Source: Herbidospora yilanensis | Lineage (GTDB): Bacteria > Actinomycetota > Actinomycetes > Streptosporangiales > Streptosporangiaceae | Reading direction: 5' to 3' | Assembly: GCF_001570565.1 (NCBI RefSeq) | Contig: NZ_BBXE01000033.1 | Coordinates: forward strand, 1-64,000 | Length of the DNA stretch: 64,000 nucleotides | In this document: positions 1 to 8,121 of the stretch, piece after piece | Layout: each line of letters begins with the position of its first letter | How positions within the stretch are numbered: the first letter of the stretch is position 1 | Made by a program: the position numbers and the translations under genes | Notes under the pieces: generated by a model | What the model was told of the DNA's origin: nothing | The model's database searches: none | Seen by the model: only the letters and a program-made list of their open reading frames with translations

Positions 1-286
1 GCCGCAGGCCGCGCCCGAGCCGGTCGCCGAGGAACCCGCGAAGGCCGAGGAGCCGCCGACCCCGGCGGTCATGCCGAAGTAGGTCAAGCCGCGGCCCGCG
101 CCGCCGCAGGCGAAGCCGCCCGCGCAGCGGCCGGCGCCGAAGGAGGAGAAGCCGGCCGAGCCGGTGCCCGCGGGCGCCGCGCCCGCCCCGGCGCCCAAGC
201 CGGCCCCGCGCCGCAAGTCGCGGGCCCGCCGTGCCTCGGTGCCGTCGTGGGACGAGATCATGTTCGGCGCGCCCAAGCAGGACTAA
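1..286 (+). pseudogene. sepH: C-terminal part of septation protein SepH, interrupted by an in-frame stop
   Basis: Only the 3' end is in the window. The frame ending at the TAA at 284-286 is rich in Pro, Ala, Lys and Glu and finishes with SVPSWDEIMFGAPKQD. A tail of this kind is the conserved C-terminus I recognise from actinobacterial SepH, an FtsZ-binding cell division protein with a disordered Pro/Ala/Lys linker. Codons on both sides of 80-82 have the same composition, but 80-82 is TAG where CAG (Gln) would fit. As read, the protein ends about 67 residues early and loses the conserved tail. This could be a real nonsense mutation or a base error. The stop overlaps the stop of the convergent PH-domain gene. 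Identity rests on the tail motif only. Confidence 0.6.
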
Positions 287-1743
287 CGCTTCAGGAAGGG
301 CGCCATCCAGTCGGGGGTGACCTCGGCGGCGAACGCGGCCGCCTGGGTCTCTCCGGCGTCGATCGCCTTGTAGCCGCCGCTGCCCGCGCCGACCCCGGCG
401 ATCACCGTCACCAGCCCGGCGCGGCGCTGGAACCACGTCTGCTCGATGGTCCAGCCGACGACCGCCCGGCGTTCGACGACCGCCTGGGCCCGGCGCAGCG
501 ACCCCGAGCGGACCGACAACCGGGTGCCGTCGTAGGTGTGGCCCAGTGACCGGTAACGGTCGAGGCCGAGGGCGATTCCGGCCACGGCCAGGACCGTGGC
601 GGCGACTCCGATGAGGGCGTAGCCCAGGGCGTACATGACCAGGGCCAGGGCCACCCACGGCGCGATCGCCCGGAACAGGCGGCGGCGGCGTGCGGCGGGC
701 GGGTGGGGGCGCAGCGCCTCGCTGAACGGGCCGACGGCCTCGGCGGCGATGTCGCCGACGGCGGCGCGGGGGGCCACGGGGAGGAGCTGGCCGCGGGTCT
801 GGGAGTCGCCGAGGCCGGTCACCACGGCCCACAGGCGGGCCACCCGGGCGCGGCGCTCCAGCGGGCTTTCGGCGATCTCGTAGCCTCGGATGCGGCGGCG
901 TTCGAGGGAGACCACGCGCCGGTTGATCAGGCCGCGCTCGGCCACGAGGTGGTCGCCCCGGCCGAACAGCACGAAGTTCCAGTTGAAGAAGGCGTACATG
1001 GCCGCGCCCAGGAACGGCATCAGCACGACCAGCACGACCGCGGCGCCGATGAGGAGCAGCGGGTGGCCCCAGAGCCACTCGCCGACGGCCACCGCGTCGT
1101 CTTCGTCGAGGCCGAGCTCGCCGCCCCACTGGAAGGCCAGGCCGACCGCGCCGGCGACCAGCGCGAACGGGGTGAACAGGTAGGCGCCGGACAGCGGGCC
1201 GTAGCGCAGCCAGGCGCGCGGGACCTTCAGGAACACGTGGTCGTGCGGCGCGGCGGGCCGCGCCTGCCGCTCGGGGGCGATCACGGCGTGGTGGCGGGAC
1301 AGCAGCACGGCGCGCAGCCGTTCGGCCTCCTCGACGGTGATGCCGTCGAGCTCGCCTTCCTGCTTGTCGCCTCCGGCGCCGGTGTCGAGCTTGAGCACGG
1401 CCAGCCCGAGCAGCCGGTGGAGGAACGGCGTGGTGACGTCGACGCCGCGGATGCGCTCCAGCGGGATGACGCGGGTGGAACGGCCGATGAAGGCGCGGGA
1501 CAGTTCGAGGCGGCCGGCGGTGATGGTGTAGGAGAAGGTGGCCCAGCGCACGACGGCGTACAGGACCGAACCGGCCACGCCGAGCGCGGCCCAGATGAAC
1601 GAGCGCGGCGAGAACCCTCCGGCCACCAGCACCCCGGCGAGCGGCACGAGCAGCGACGGCAGCACCCTGATCGGGTCGATGAGCAGCAGGCGGGGACTGA
1701 GCCGGGCGGCCTCGGGCACCGGCTCCTGGAACGGGATGCTCAC
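283..1743 (-). CDS. PH domain-containing membrane protein (YdbT-like, multiple bPH2 repeats)
   Basis: A 486-residue protein. Three bacterial PH (DUF304-type) units alternate with paired hydrophobic segments. The first unit is near residues 70-150 (YTITAGRLELSRAF, then IPLERIRGVDV), the second near 250-330 (NFVLFGRGDHLVAERGLI), the third near 400-480 (YDGTRLSVRSGSLRRAQAVV). The GTG start at 1741-1743 overlaps the TGA of the upstream PH gene (GTGA), so the pair is translationally coupled. Related YdbS/YdbT pairs occur widely in Gram-positives; their precise role is not settled, and envelope or bacteriocin tolerance has been suggested. It converges on sepH with a 3-bp overlap. Confidence 0.8.
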   Translation of the reverse strand: MSIPFQEPVPEAARLSPRLLLIDPIRVLPSLLVPLAGVLVAGGFSPRSFIWAALGVAGSVLYAVVRWATFSYTITAGRLELSRAFIGRSTRVIPLERIRGVDVTTPFLHRLLGLAVLKLDTGAGGDKQEGELDGITVEEAERLRAVLLSRHHAVIAPERQARPAAPHDHVFLKVPRAWLRYGPLSGAYLFTPFALVAGAVGLAFQWGGELGLDEDDAVAVGEWLWGHPLLLIGAAVVLVVLMPFLGAAMYAFFNWNFVLFGRGDHLVAERGLINRRVVSLERRRIRGYEIAESPLERRARVARLWAVVTGLGDSQTRGQLLPVAPRAAVGDIAAEAVGPFSEALRPHPPAARRRRLFRAIAPWVALALVMYALGYALIGVAATVLAVAGIALGLDRYRSLGHTYDGTRLSVRSGSLRRAQAVVERRAVVGWTIEQTWFQRRAGLVTVIAGVGAGSGGYKAIDAGETQAAAFAAEVTPDWMAPFLKR

Positions 1744-2249
1744 GTCGCGTCGTCCCGGAGTTCCTGGGCCCGGCGCGACAGCTCCTCGGCCAGCCGCGCG
1801 GCCACCTCGTAGTCGAGGCCCTTGATCGTGGACGACCCCGCGTAGGAGGCGGTGCGGATCTCGACCGTCGCCAGCCCGAAGAAGCGCTCCAGCCAGCCCT
1901 GCGCCTTGTCGACGGTCTGGATGCGGGACACCGGCACGAACACCCACTTGCGCGACAACCAGCCCGAGCGGGCGTAGACGACGTCGGCGGCCAGTTCCCA
2001 CCGGTGCACGGCGAACCGGACGACCGGCTCGGCGAGCACGAAGGGCACGAGCACGAGGCCGATGGCGAGCGCGGCCACCCAGGTGCGGTCGAGCAGCCAC
2101 TGGGGCAGGAACTCCCACCCCGTCATCCACATCGACAGCAGCACCAGCCCGACCACCAGCAGCACCGTCACGATGACGGCCTCCGCGAACCAGAGCGATC
2201 TGGCCCTCGGCGAGACCTGGTTGGCGGGGTCACGCAGCGCGTCACGCAT
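1740..2249 (-). CDS. PH domain-containing membrane protein (YdbS-like, single bPH2 unit)
   Basis: A 169-residue protein with two transmembrane segments (about 20-42 and 58-80). They are followed by one bPH2 unit containing VHRWELAADVVYARSGWLSRK and VPVSRIQTVDKAQGWLERFFG, the typical pattern for the YdbS family. It is first in a two-gene operon with the larger PH protein and overlaps it by 4 bp. The start is ATG (MRDALRDP). No function beyond membrane association can be read from the sequence. Confidence 0.82.
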   Translation of the reverse strand: MRDALRDPANQVSPRARSLWFAEAVIVTVLLVVGLVLLSMWMTGWEFLPQWLLDRTWVAALAIGLVLVPFVLAEPVVRFAVHRWELAADVVYARSGWLSRKWVFVPVSRIQTVDKAQGWLERFFGLATVEIRTASYAGSSTIKGLDYEVAARLAEELSRRAQELRDDAT

Positions 2250-2487
2250 CTGGCATCACGATCCCACCCTAAATCGTCGGGATGTGCCCTTGGTCACCCC
2301 CCAACCCGCGCTTGAAGATTTCTACCGGCGAGTACCACTTCCCCACCTGAATCATAGGAATCCCAGGTCACACCGGTTCGGCCGGGGTGGACCAATGAAC
2401 GAACCCGGCGATTGCGGAGGTTCTTCTCTCTGTGGATCATCGCGATCGGGTCGGCGCACCTGCGGGATCCGCGTAGCATCATCGGGC

Positions 2488-3045
2488 ATGGGGTCGCTGA
2501 CGAAGTCCGTTCGCACGCGCCGAGCCGCTCTCATTCCGGCGGCCGTCGCGGCGCTGGCGGCATCGGCTTCGGGCTGCGGGATCGTGGGCGGAGGTTCGCC
2601 CGCCGACCTCGACGTGATCAGTGTGTCGAGCCCGCAGTTCCGTGACGGCGACCCGTTGCCGTCGGGCTACTCGTGCAATGGAGACCTGGGCAATCCGCCC
2701 CTCCGCTGGTCGGGTACGTCGGGCGCCAAGTCGGTGGCCCTCGTGGTCGACGACAACGCCGCGGGAGACAAGGCGATGGTGCACTGGGTGGTCTTCAACA
2801 TCGACCCCAACACCACCGAACTCGCGGAGAACGGCACCCCCCGGGGTGCACGGCAGGGGCAGACGACTAGTGGAAAAGTCGGATATGTGCCCCCCTGCCA
2901 GCCCGATGGCAGCTACCGTTTCACCGTCTACGCCCTCAACGAAGAACTGGACCTCCCGCAGGGTGCCCCCCTCTCGGAGAGTCTGGCCACCATCGCGTCA
3001 CACACGATCGCCCGAGGTCGCCTCACTGCGGCTGACATCGAGTGA
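2488..3045 (+). CDS. YbhB/YbcL (PEBP)-family lipoprotein
   Basis: A 185-residue protein starting at ATG 2488. The N-terminus has Arg residues, a hydrophobic stretch and a lipobox ending ASGC, so it is predicted to be exported and lipid-anchored. The rest is a phosphatidylethanolamine-binding-like fold: DGDPLPSGYSCNGDLGNPPLRWSG, then VVDDNAAGDKAMVHWVVFNI carrying the D-x-D...H-W ligand-pocket motif, and a C-terminal YRFTVYALN. Bacterial PEBP proteins are small-ligand binders of mostly unknown role. It is a single gene with 238 bp of non-coding DNA upstream, in which I see no strong motif. Confidence 0.85.
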   Translation: MGSLTKSVRTRRAALIPAAVAALAASASGCGIVGGGSPADLDVISVSSPQFRDGDPLPSGYSCNGDLGNPPLRWSGTSGAKSVALVVDDNAAGDKAMVHWVVFNIDPNTTELAENGTPRGARQGQTTSGKVGYVPPCQPDGSYRFTVYALNEELDLPQGAPLSESLATIASHTIARGRLTAADIE

Positions 3046-3230
3046 CATGCTGGTGACCGCACGTAGTAGTGGTGGACCAATCTTCGCCTAGGGTGTGACA
3101 ACGGTCATTGTGGTCGAGCAGAATCGGATCCTGAATTGCTGAGCGCAGGTGATCACAGGGGGCAGGTCGCGTCGATGGCCGCGCGATCTCACCGGCGCCG
3201 CTGGAAGGCCATGGCCTTGAGGGTGGTGCT

Positions 3231-4730
3231 ATGACCGCGGTCATTTTGGGCCTTGTCGCCGTTGTGCTGTTGGTGCTGATCGTCGTGGCACTCGGCATGC
3301 GGTCGATGAACCGGAGAGAGAGCGCGCTCTCCTCCGAGCGCATCAAGGCGATGGCCGAGGGCGCCGCGAAGAAGAAGGGCAGCCGGCCCGCTGAGGAGAC
3401 CTTTTTCGAGAGCTTCCCCGAGGGCTTCGACGCCTTCGAGGAGCCGAAGAAGGCGCCGCCGAAACCGGCCGCCAAGGCCCCCGGCGCGCCGCCCCGTCCC
3501 GGCAGCCGCCAGGGCGCCAAGCAGCAGCCCGCCGGTGCTCCCCGAGGCAAACGCGGGGTCGACGAGTGGGGCGCCGACGACGACTACGACGACGACTACT
3601 GGTCACGGGTCCGCGCCGACGACGGGGCGTTCGGCGGCACCATCAAGCAGCGCATGGCCACCCCCCGCCCGGTGGAGCCCGAGCCCGCCGCGGCCGGCCC
3701 CGCCCCCATGGCGTCGGTGACCCCCATCAGCGCCGTCGACCCCAACGCCGCGACCGTCCAGGGTGTCCTCCCTCAGCGCCCGGCCGCCGTCCAGCCGCCC
3801 GTCCAGCCCGTTCCCACGCCGGGCGTCGTGACCCCGATCGCCGCCGCGCTCACTCCCGGGGTGGTCACCCCGATCGCCGGTCTCAGCACCGGCCCGCTGA
3901 ACACCGGAACCCCGTCCAACGGGTTCCTGTCCCCCGACACCGGCATGGTCGACGGGCTGCGCGCCACCCCCTCCTCGCAGCTCGCCGAGCAGAAGACCGT
4001 CACCTTCTCCGCGCCCACCCCCGACCTGAGCAGCCCCGCGACCGGCCCCTTCACCCCGCCCGGGGTCTCCACCGACCCGTTCTCGTCGGGTCCCTCGACC
4101 GGCATGTTCGAACGGCCGGGCTCCTACGACCAGCCCCCGACCGGACCGTTCCCCAGCCGGCCCGGCTACGACACCGGCTACACCAGCGGCAACTTCCCCA
4201 CGCCGGCCGCGCCGCAGCCTGAACCGATCCCGCCGGCCTACCCCGAGCCCACCGGCTGGCCGGCCCCGCCCGCGGGCGGCACCTACCAGCCGCCGGCCAC
4301 CGCCCCCTCGTCGTGGGGCAGCACCAGCGGCGACGTGTTCGACGACCCCGAGCCGCCCCGTCCGGGCAGCGGGTCGACCTGGTCGACCGGCGAGGCGGCG
4401 GGCTACCAGATGCCCGCACCGGCGCCGTCCTACAACGACTTCTCGACCGGCGCCTACCAGACCGGCAACCTGCCGACCCCGGCGCCCGGCTCCTACGAGG
4501 TCAGCGCCGGCTGGGCGACGATCGACGACTCCGACTCGGTGGCCGGCTCCTACGGCTACGACCAGCAGGCCTACCCCGGGGCCGCGCCGCCCGCCCCGCC
4601 GCAGAACAACGGCGGGAGCTGGCCCTCCTACGACGAGCTCTACGGCGAGCAGACCACCCGCAGCGGCGGCGCACGCCGGGGCACTCACCGGGGCACCCCC
4701 GAGACCGACCAACCCGACTATTACCGCTGA
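3231..4730 (+). CDS. Single-span membrane protein with a long proline-rich disordered tail
   Basis: A 499-residue protein of unknown function. Residues 1-25 form one transmembrane anchor followed by a basic stretch (RSMNRRES). An acidic DEWGADDDYDDDYW patch lies near residues 110-125. The rest is low-complexity Pro/Gly/Ser/Thr/Tyr sequence. TPGVVTPIA occurs twice in tandem near 195-215, and TGPFxxP/TGxxP-like units recur between about 220 and 470. Topology suggests an inner-membrane protein with a large disordered domain. It lies 51 bp upstream of the transporter-carbonic anhydrase gene and may share its transcript. No enzyme motif is visible. Confidence 0.7.
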   Translation: MTAVILGLVAVVLLVLIVVALGMRSMNRRESALSSERIKAMAEGAAKKKGSRPAEETFFESFPEGFDAFEEPKKAPPKPAAKAPGAPPRPGSRQGAKQQPAGAPRGKRGVDEWGADDDYDDDYWSRVRADDGAFGGTIKQRMATPRPVEPEPAAAGPAPMASVTPISAVDPNAATVQGVLPQRPAAVQPPVQPVPTPGVVTPIAAALTPGVVTPIAGLSTGPLNTGTPSNGFLSPDTGMVDGLRATPSSQLAEQKTVTFSAPTPDLSSPATGPFTPPGVSTDPFSSGPSTGMFERPGSYDQPPTGPFPSRPGYDTGYTSGNFPTPAAPQPEPIPPAYPEPTGWPAPPAGGTYQPPATAPSSWGSTSGDVFDDPEPPRPGSGSTWSTGEAAGYQMPAPAPSYNDFSTGAYQTGNLPTPAPGSYEVSAGWATIDDSDSVAGSYGYDQQAYPGAAPPAPPQNNGGSWPSYDELYGEQTTRSGGARRGTHRGTPETDQPDYYR

Positions 4731-4759
4731 TTTCCCCGGTCTGAGTAGGACCCTCGGCT

Positions 4760-4776
4760 GACCTTGGCATAAGGTC
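4760..4776. promoter_or_regulatory. Inverted repeat GACCTT-N5-AAGGTC upstream of the SulP-carbonic anhydrase gene
   Basis: GACCTT and AAGGTC are perfect 6-bp inverted arms with a 5-bp spacer, ending 5 bp before the ATG at 4782. The site could be an operator or a small RNA hairpin covering the ribosome binding site. No regulator is identified. Confidence 0.3.
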
Positions 4777-4781
4777 GCCGC

Positions 4782-6959
4782 ATGACCGGGGGTAACAGTT
4801 CGACCACGCAGCGTGTCGTTTCGGTGCTGCGGCATGACGTTCCGGCCTCACTCGTGGTGTTCCTGGTGGCGGTTCCGCTGTCACTGGGCATCGCGGTGGC
4901 GTCCGGGGCGCCGATCGCGGCCGGGCTGGTCGCGGCGATCGTCGGTGGAATCGTGGCGGGCGCGCTGGGCGGGTCCGTCGTCCAGGTGAGCGGTCCGGCG
5001 GCCGGGTTGTCGCTGGTGGTGGCCGATCTCGTCCAGGTGTACGGCTGGCGGGCGACCTGCGCCATCACCCTCGCGGCGGGGCTGCTGCAGATCGTGCTCG
5101 GCGCGTTCCGGGTGGCCAGGGCCGCCCTGGGGGTCTCCCCCGCCGTCATCCACGGCATGCTGGCCGGGGTCGGCGTCGTCATCGCGCTCTCGCAGCTCCA
5201 CATCGTGCTGGGCGGCAGCCCGCAGCGGTCGGCGCTCGACAACCTGCTGGAGGTCCCGGCCCAGGTGGCCACCCTCCACGGCGACGCGGTGATGATCGGG
5301 CTGCTGACGATCGGCGTGCTGCTGGTCTGGGACCGCATCCCCAAGGTGCGGCTGGTGCCCGCCCCGCTGGCGGCGCTCACCATCGCGACGGTGACGGCGG
5401 CGCTGGCGGGCTGGAGATTCACCGAGGTCGACCTGGCCAACGGGCTGAGCCGGCTCGCCGGGCCGATCCTGCCCGCGGGCGACTGGCACGCCGTCGCCGC
5501 CTCGATCCTGCTGGTGGCCGTGCTCGCCGGGGTCGAGTCGCTGCTGACGTGCGTGGCCGCCGACCGCATGCACGACGGGCCGCGCGCCGACCTCGACCGG
5601 GAGTTGTGCGCGCAGGGCGTCGCCAACGTGGTGTCGGGCGGCCTCGGCGGCCTGCCGGTGTCGGGCGTGGTGGTCCGGACGACCACCAACGTCCGGGCGG
5701 GCGCGCGGTCGCGCTGGTCGACGGTGCTCCACGGCGTGTGGGTGCTGATCGCCACGATCGCGTTCGCCTCGGCCCTCGGGCTCATCCCGATGGAGGCGCT
5801 GGCCGCGCTGCTGCTGTTCATCGGCGTGAAGATGGTCAACCTGGGCACCGCGCGCGGGCTGCGCGGCCACGGCGAGATGCCGATCTACTTCCTGACCATG
5901 GGCGCGGTCGTGCTGGTCGGGCTGGCCGAGGGCATCGTCATCGGGCTCGGCCTGGCCGCGCTGCTGGCGCTGCGGCGGCTGACCTGGGTGTCGGTCGAGG
6001 TGAACCCGTCGGGCGGGCGCTGGCGGGTGGTGGTGACCGGGTCGCTGATCTTCATCGGGGTGCCCCGGCTGACCGACTCGCTGCGCACGATCCCCCGCGG
6101 CGCCGACGTCGACATGCTGCTCAACGTCGACTTCATGGACAACGCGGCGTTCGAGGCGCTGCACAACTGGCGGCTGGAGCACGAACGGGGCGGCGGCACC
6201 GTCGACATCGACGAGCTCCACGACGACTGGTACACCGCCGCCGCCAGCGGGACGCGGGTGTTCCCGGCCAAGACGCCGCCCAAGCTCGACTGGTCGTGGT
6301 TGCCGTGGGCCTACCGGCGGCCCCCGGCGGCCGAGCCCGGCGACCTGCTGGAGGGCACCCGCGAATACCAGCGCCGGACCGCGCCGCTGATCCGGCCGCT
6401 GCTGACCCGCATGGCGCGCACGCAGTCGCCGTCCCATCTGTTCATCACCTGCGCCGACTCCCGGGTGATGCCCTCGGTGATCACCGCGAGCGGGCCGGGC
6501 GACCTGTTCATGGTCCGCAACGTCGGCAACCTGGTGCCGCGGTTCGAGTCGGTGCCGGCCGACGACTCGGTGGCGGCGGCGATCGAATACGCCGTCGGCG
6601 TCCTCGGCGTCAGCACGATCACGGTGTGCGGCCACTCGGGGTGCGGCGCGATGGTGGCGCTGCTCGGCGACGCGCCCACGGGCCTGACGGCGGTCGGCAA
6701 CTGGCTGCGCCACGGGCACCACTCGGTCGAGCGGTTCGAGAACACCCCCCACGGGCCCGAGGAGGCGCCGCTCGACCACCTGTGCCGGGTCAACGTGATC
6801 CAGCAGCTCGAGAACCTGCGCAGCCATCCGATGGTGGAGCGGCTGGAACGTTCCGGGAAGCTGAAGTTGTCGGGGCTCTACTTCGACATCGCGACCGCCC
6901 GGGTGCACCTGCTCGACGAGGAGGGGTTCACGCCCGTACCGGAGCTTCACCGACGGTGA
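4782..6959 (+). CDS. SulP-family anion transporter fused to a beta-carbonic anhydrase
   Basis: A 725-residue fusion. Residues about 1-400 are a SulP transporter with 10-14 hydrophobic segments (opening VPASLVVFLVAVPLSLGIAV). Residues about 410-480 resemble a shortened STAS-like linker. Residues about 520-725 are a beta-carbonic anhydrase with zinc ligands in CADSR and HSGCG, plus the FMVRNVGNLVP stretch. SulP transporters of this type move bicarbonate or sulfate; a fused carbonic anhydrase favours bicarbonate, with CO2/HCO3- interconversion at the transport site. Such fusions are known from actinobacteria and proteobacteria. All expected catalytic residues are present. Confidence 0.9.
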   Translation: MTGGNSSTTQRVVSVLRHDVPASLVVFLVAVPLSLGIAVASGAPIAAGLVAAIVGGIVAGALGGSVVQVSGPAAGLSLVVADLVQVYGWRATCAITLAAGLLQIVLGAFRVARAALGVSPAVIHGMLAGVGVVIALSQLHIVLGGSPQRSALDNLLEVPAQVATLHGDAVMIGLLTIGVLLVWDRIPKVRLVPAPLAALTIATVTAALAGWRFTEVDLANGLSRLAGPILPAGDWHAVAASILLVAVLAGVESLLTCVAADRMHDGPRADLDRELCAQGVANVVSGGLGGLPVSGVVVRTTTNVRAGARSRWSTVLHGVWVLIATIAFASALGLIPMEALAALLLFIGVKMVNLGTARGLRGHGEMPIYFLTMGAVVLVGLAEGIVIGLGLAALLALRRLTWVSVEVNPSGGRWRVVVTGSLIFIGVPRLTDSLRTIPRGADVDMLLNVDFMDNAAFEALHNWRLEHERGGGTVDIDELHDDWYTAAASGTRVFPAKTPPKLDWSWLPWAYRRPPAAEPGDLLEGTREYQRRTAPLIRPLLTRMARTQSPSHLFITCADSRVMPSVITASGPGDLFMVRNVGNLVPRFESVPADDSVAAAIEYAVGVLGVSTITVCGHSGCGAMVALLGDAPTGLTAVGNWLRHGHHSVERFENTPHGPEEAPLDHLCRVNVIQQLENLRSHPMVERLERSGKLKLSGLYFDIATARVHLLDEEGFTPVPELHRR

Positions 6960-7017
6960 AATCGGCCCGTCGTGAAACGGGGCGGACCGCCCGACATCGG
7001 GCATCCAGGATGGGGGC

Positions 7018-8019
7018 ATGAGAATTCTGGTGATCGGCGGCTCGGTGTTCCTCGGCCGGGCCGTCGTCGAGGAGGCCCTCGCGCGGGGCCACGACGTGAC
7101 GATGTTCAACCGGGGGGTGAGCCGGGCCGACCGGCCCGACGTCGAGTCGGTGCACGGCGACCGGGAGAACCACGACCACCTGGTGCGCCTGGTCGACGGC
7201 CGGGAGTGGGACGCCGTCGTCGACGTGTGCGGCTACACCCCGGCGAAGGTGCTCGACGGGGTGCGCGTGCTGAACGGGCACGCCTCCCACTACACGTTCA
7301 TCTCCAGCATCAGCGCCTACAAGGGTTTTCCGGGCGAGATCGGCGTCAACGAGGAGTCGGAGCAGTTCCCCGGCGACCCCGAGGCGACCGAGGGCGACTA
7401 CGGCCCGCTCAAGTCGGGGTGTGAGCTGGCCGTCAGCGAGAACTTCGAGGGCGGCACGCTCATCGTCCAGCCGGGCCTGATCCTCGGCCCCCACGAGAAC
7501 GTCGGCCGGCTGCCCTGGTGGCTGACCCGGATCGAGCGCGGCGGCCGGGTGGTCGCGCCCGGGAACCCCGACCGCGAGATGCAGCTCATCGACGCCCGCG
7601 ACATCGCCGCGTTCACGATCGCGCAGGTCGAGAAGGGCACCACGGGCAAGTTCCTGACCGGCGGAGTCCCGGCCAACACCACCTACGGCCAGTGGCTGCG
7701 CGACTGCGTCGAGGTGACCGGGTCGGACGCCGAGCTGGTCTGGGTCGACGACGCGGTGCTGCACGAGCACGGGGCGCAGATGTGGACGGAGTTCCCGTTG
7801 TGGGCCGACGACAGCATGCCGGGGGTGTGGCTGACCGACTCCTCGAAGGCCCGTGCGGCGGGGCTCACGTGCCGGCCGGTCAGCGAGACGGTGCGCGACA
7901 CGTGGGAGTGGCTGCGGCACGTGCCGGTCGGGGAGCGGGTGTTCGGGGCGCGGTTCGCCCACGGGATCGATCCGGACAAGGAGGCCGCGATCCTGGCCGA
8001 CTGGGACAACCGGAGCTGA
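7018..8019 (+). CDS. NAD-dependent epimerase/dehydratase (extended SDR)
   Basis: A 333-residue protein. The N-terminal Rossmann motif is ILVIGGSVFLGR, a GGSxFxG variant of GxxGxxG seen in a branch of actinobacterial SDR proteins. Further conserved blocks are DVCGYTP, YTFISSISAY (serine cluster) and YGPLKSGCE, where the usual YxxxK is YGPLK. The substrate is unknown; nucleotide sugars or small redox metabolites are possible. It follows the transporter gene by 58 bp but has its own start region. Confidence 0.8.
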   Translation: MRILVIGGSVFLGRAVVEEALARGHDVTMFNRGVSRADRPDVESVHGDRENHDHLVRLVDGREWDAVVDVCGYTPAKVLDGVRVLNGHASHYTFISSISAYKGFPGEIGVNEESEQFPGDPEATEGDYGPLKSGCELAVSENFEGGTLIVQPGLILGPHENVGRLPWWLTRIERGGRVVAPGNPDREMQLIDARDIAAFTIAQVEKGTTGKFLTGGVPANTTYGQWLRDCVEVTGSDAELVWVDDAVLHEHGAQMWTEFPLWADDSMPGVWLTDSSKARAAGLTCRPVSETVRDTWEWLRHVPVGERVFGARFAHGIDPDKEAAILADWDNRS

Positions 8020-8121
8020 CGACTTTCCCGGCATCCCCACCGAGAGCGGAACGCTGCCCCTAGGATTCACGAGCCGCGTTCAGACGGCTACGCCACGTGA
8101 TGACTCGGGAGAAGCGTTTCC

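Noticed and set aside
703-1812. Long plus-strand frame opposite the PH-domain genes
   Set aside because: Composition is that of an antisense frame (Ala/Gly/Arg/His rich); the minus-strand PH proteins have clear domains.
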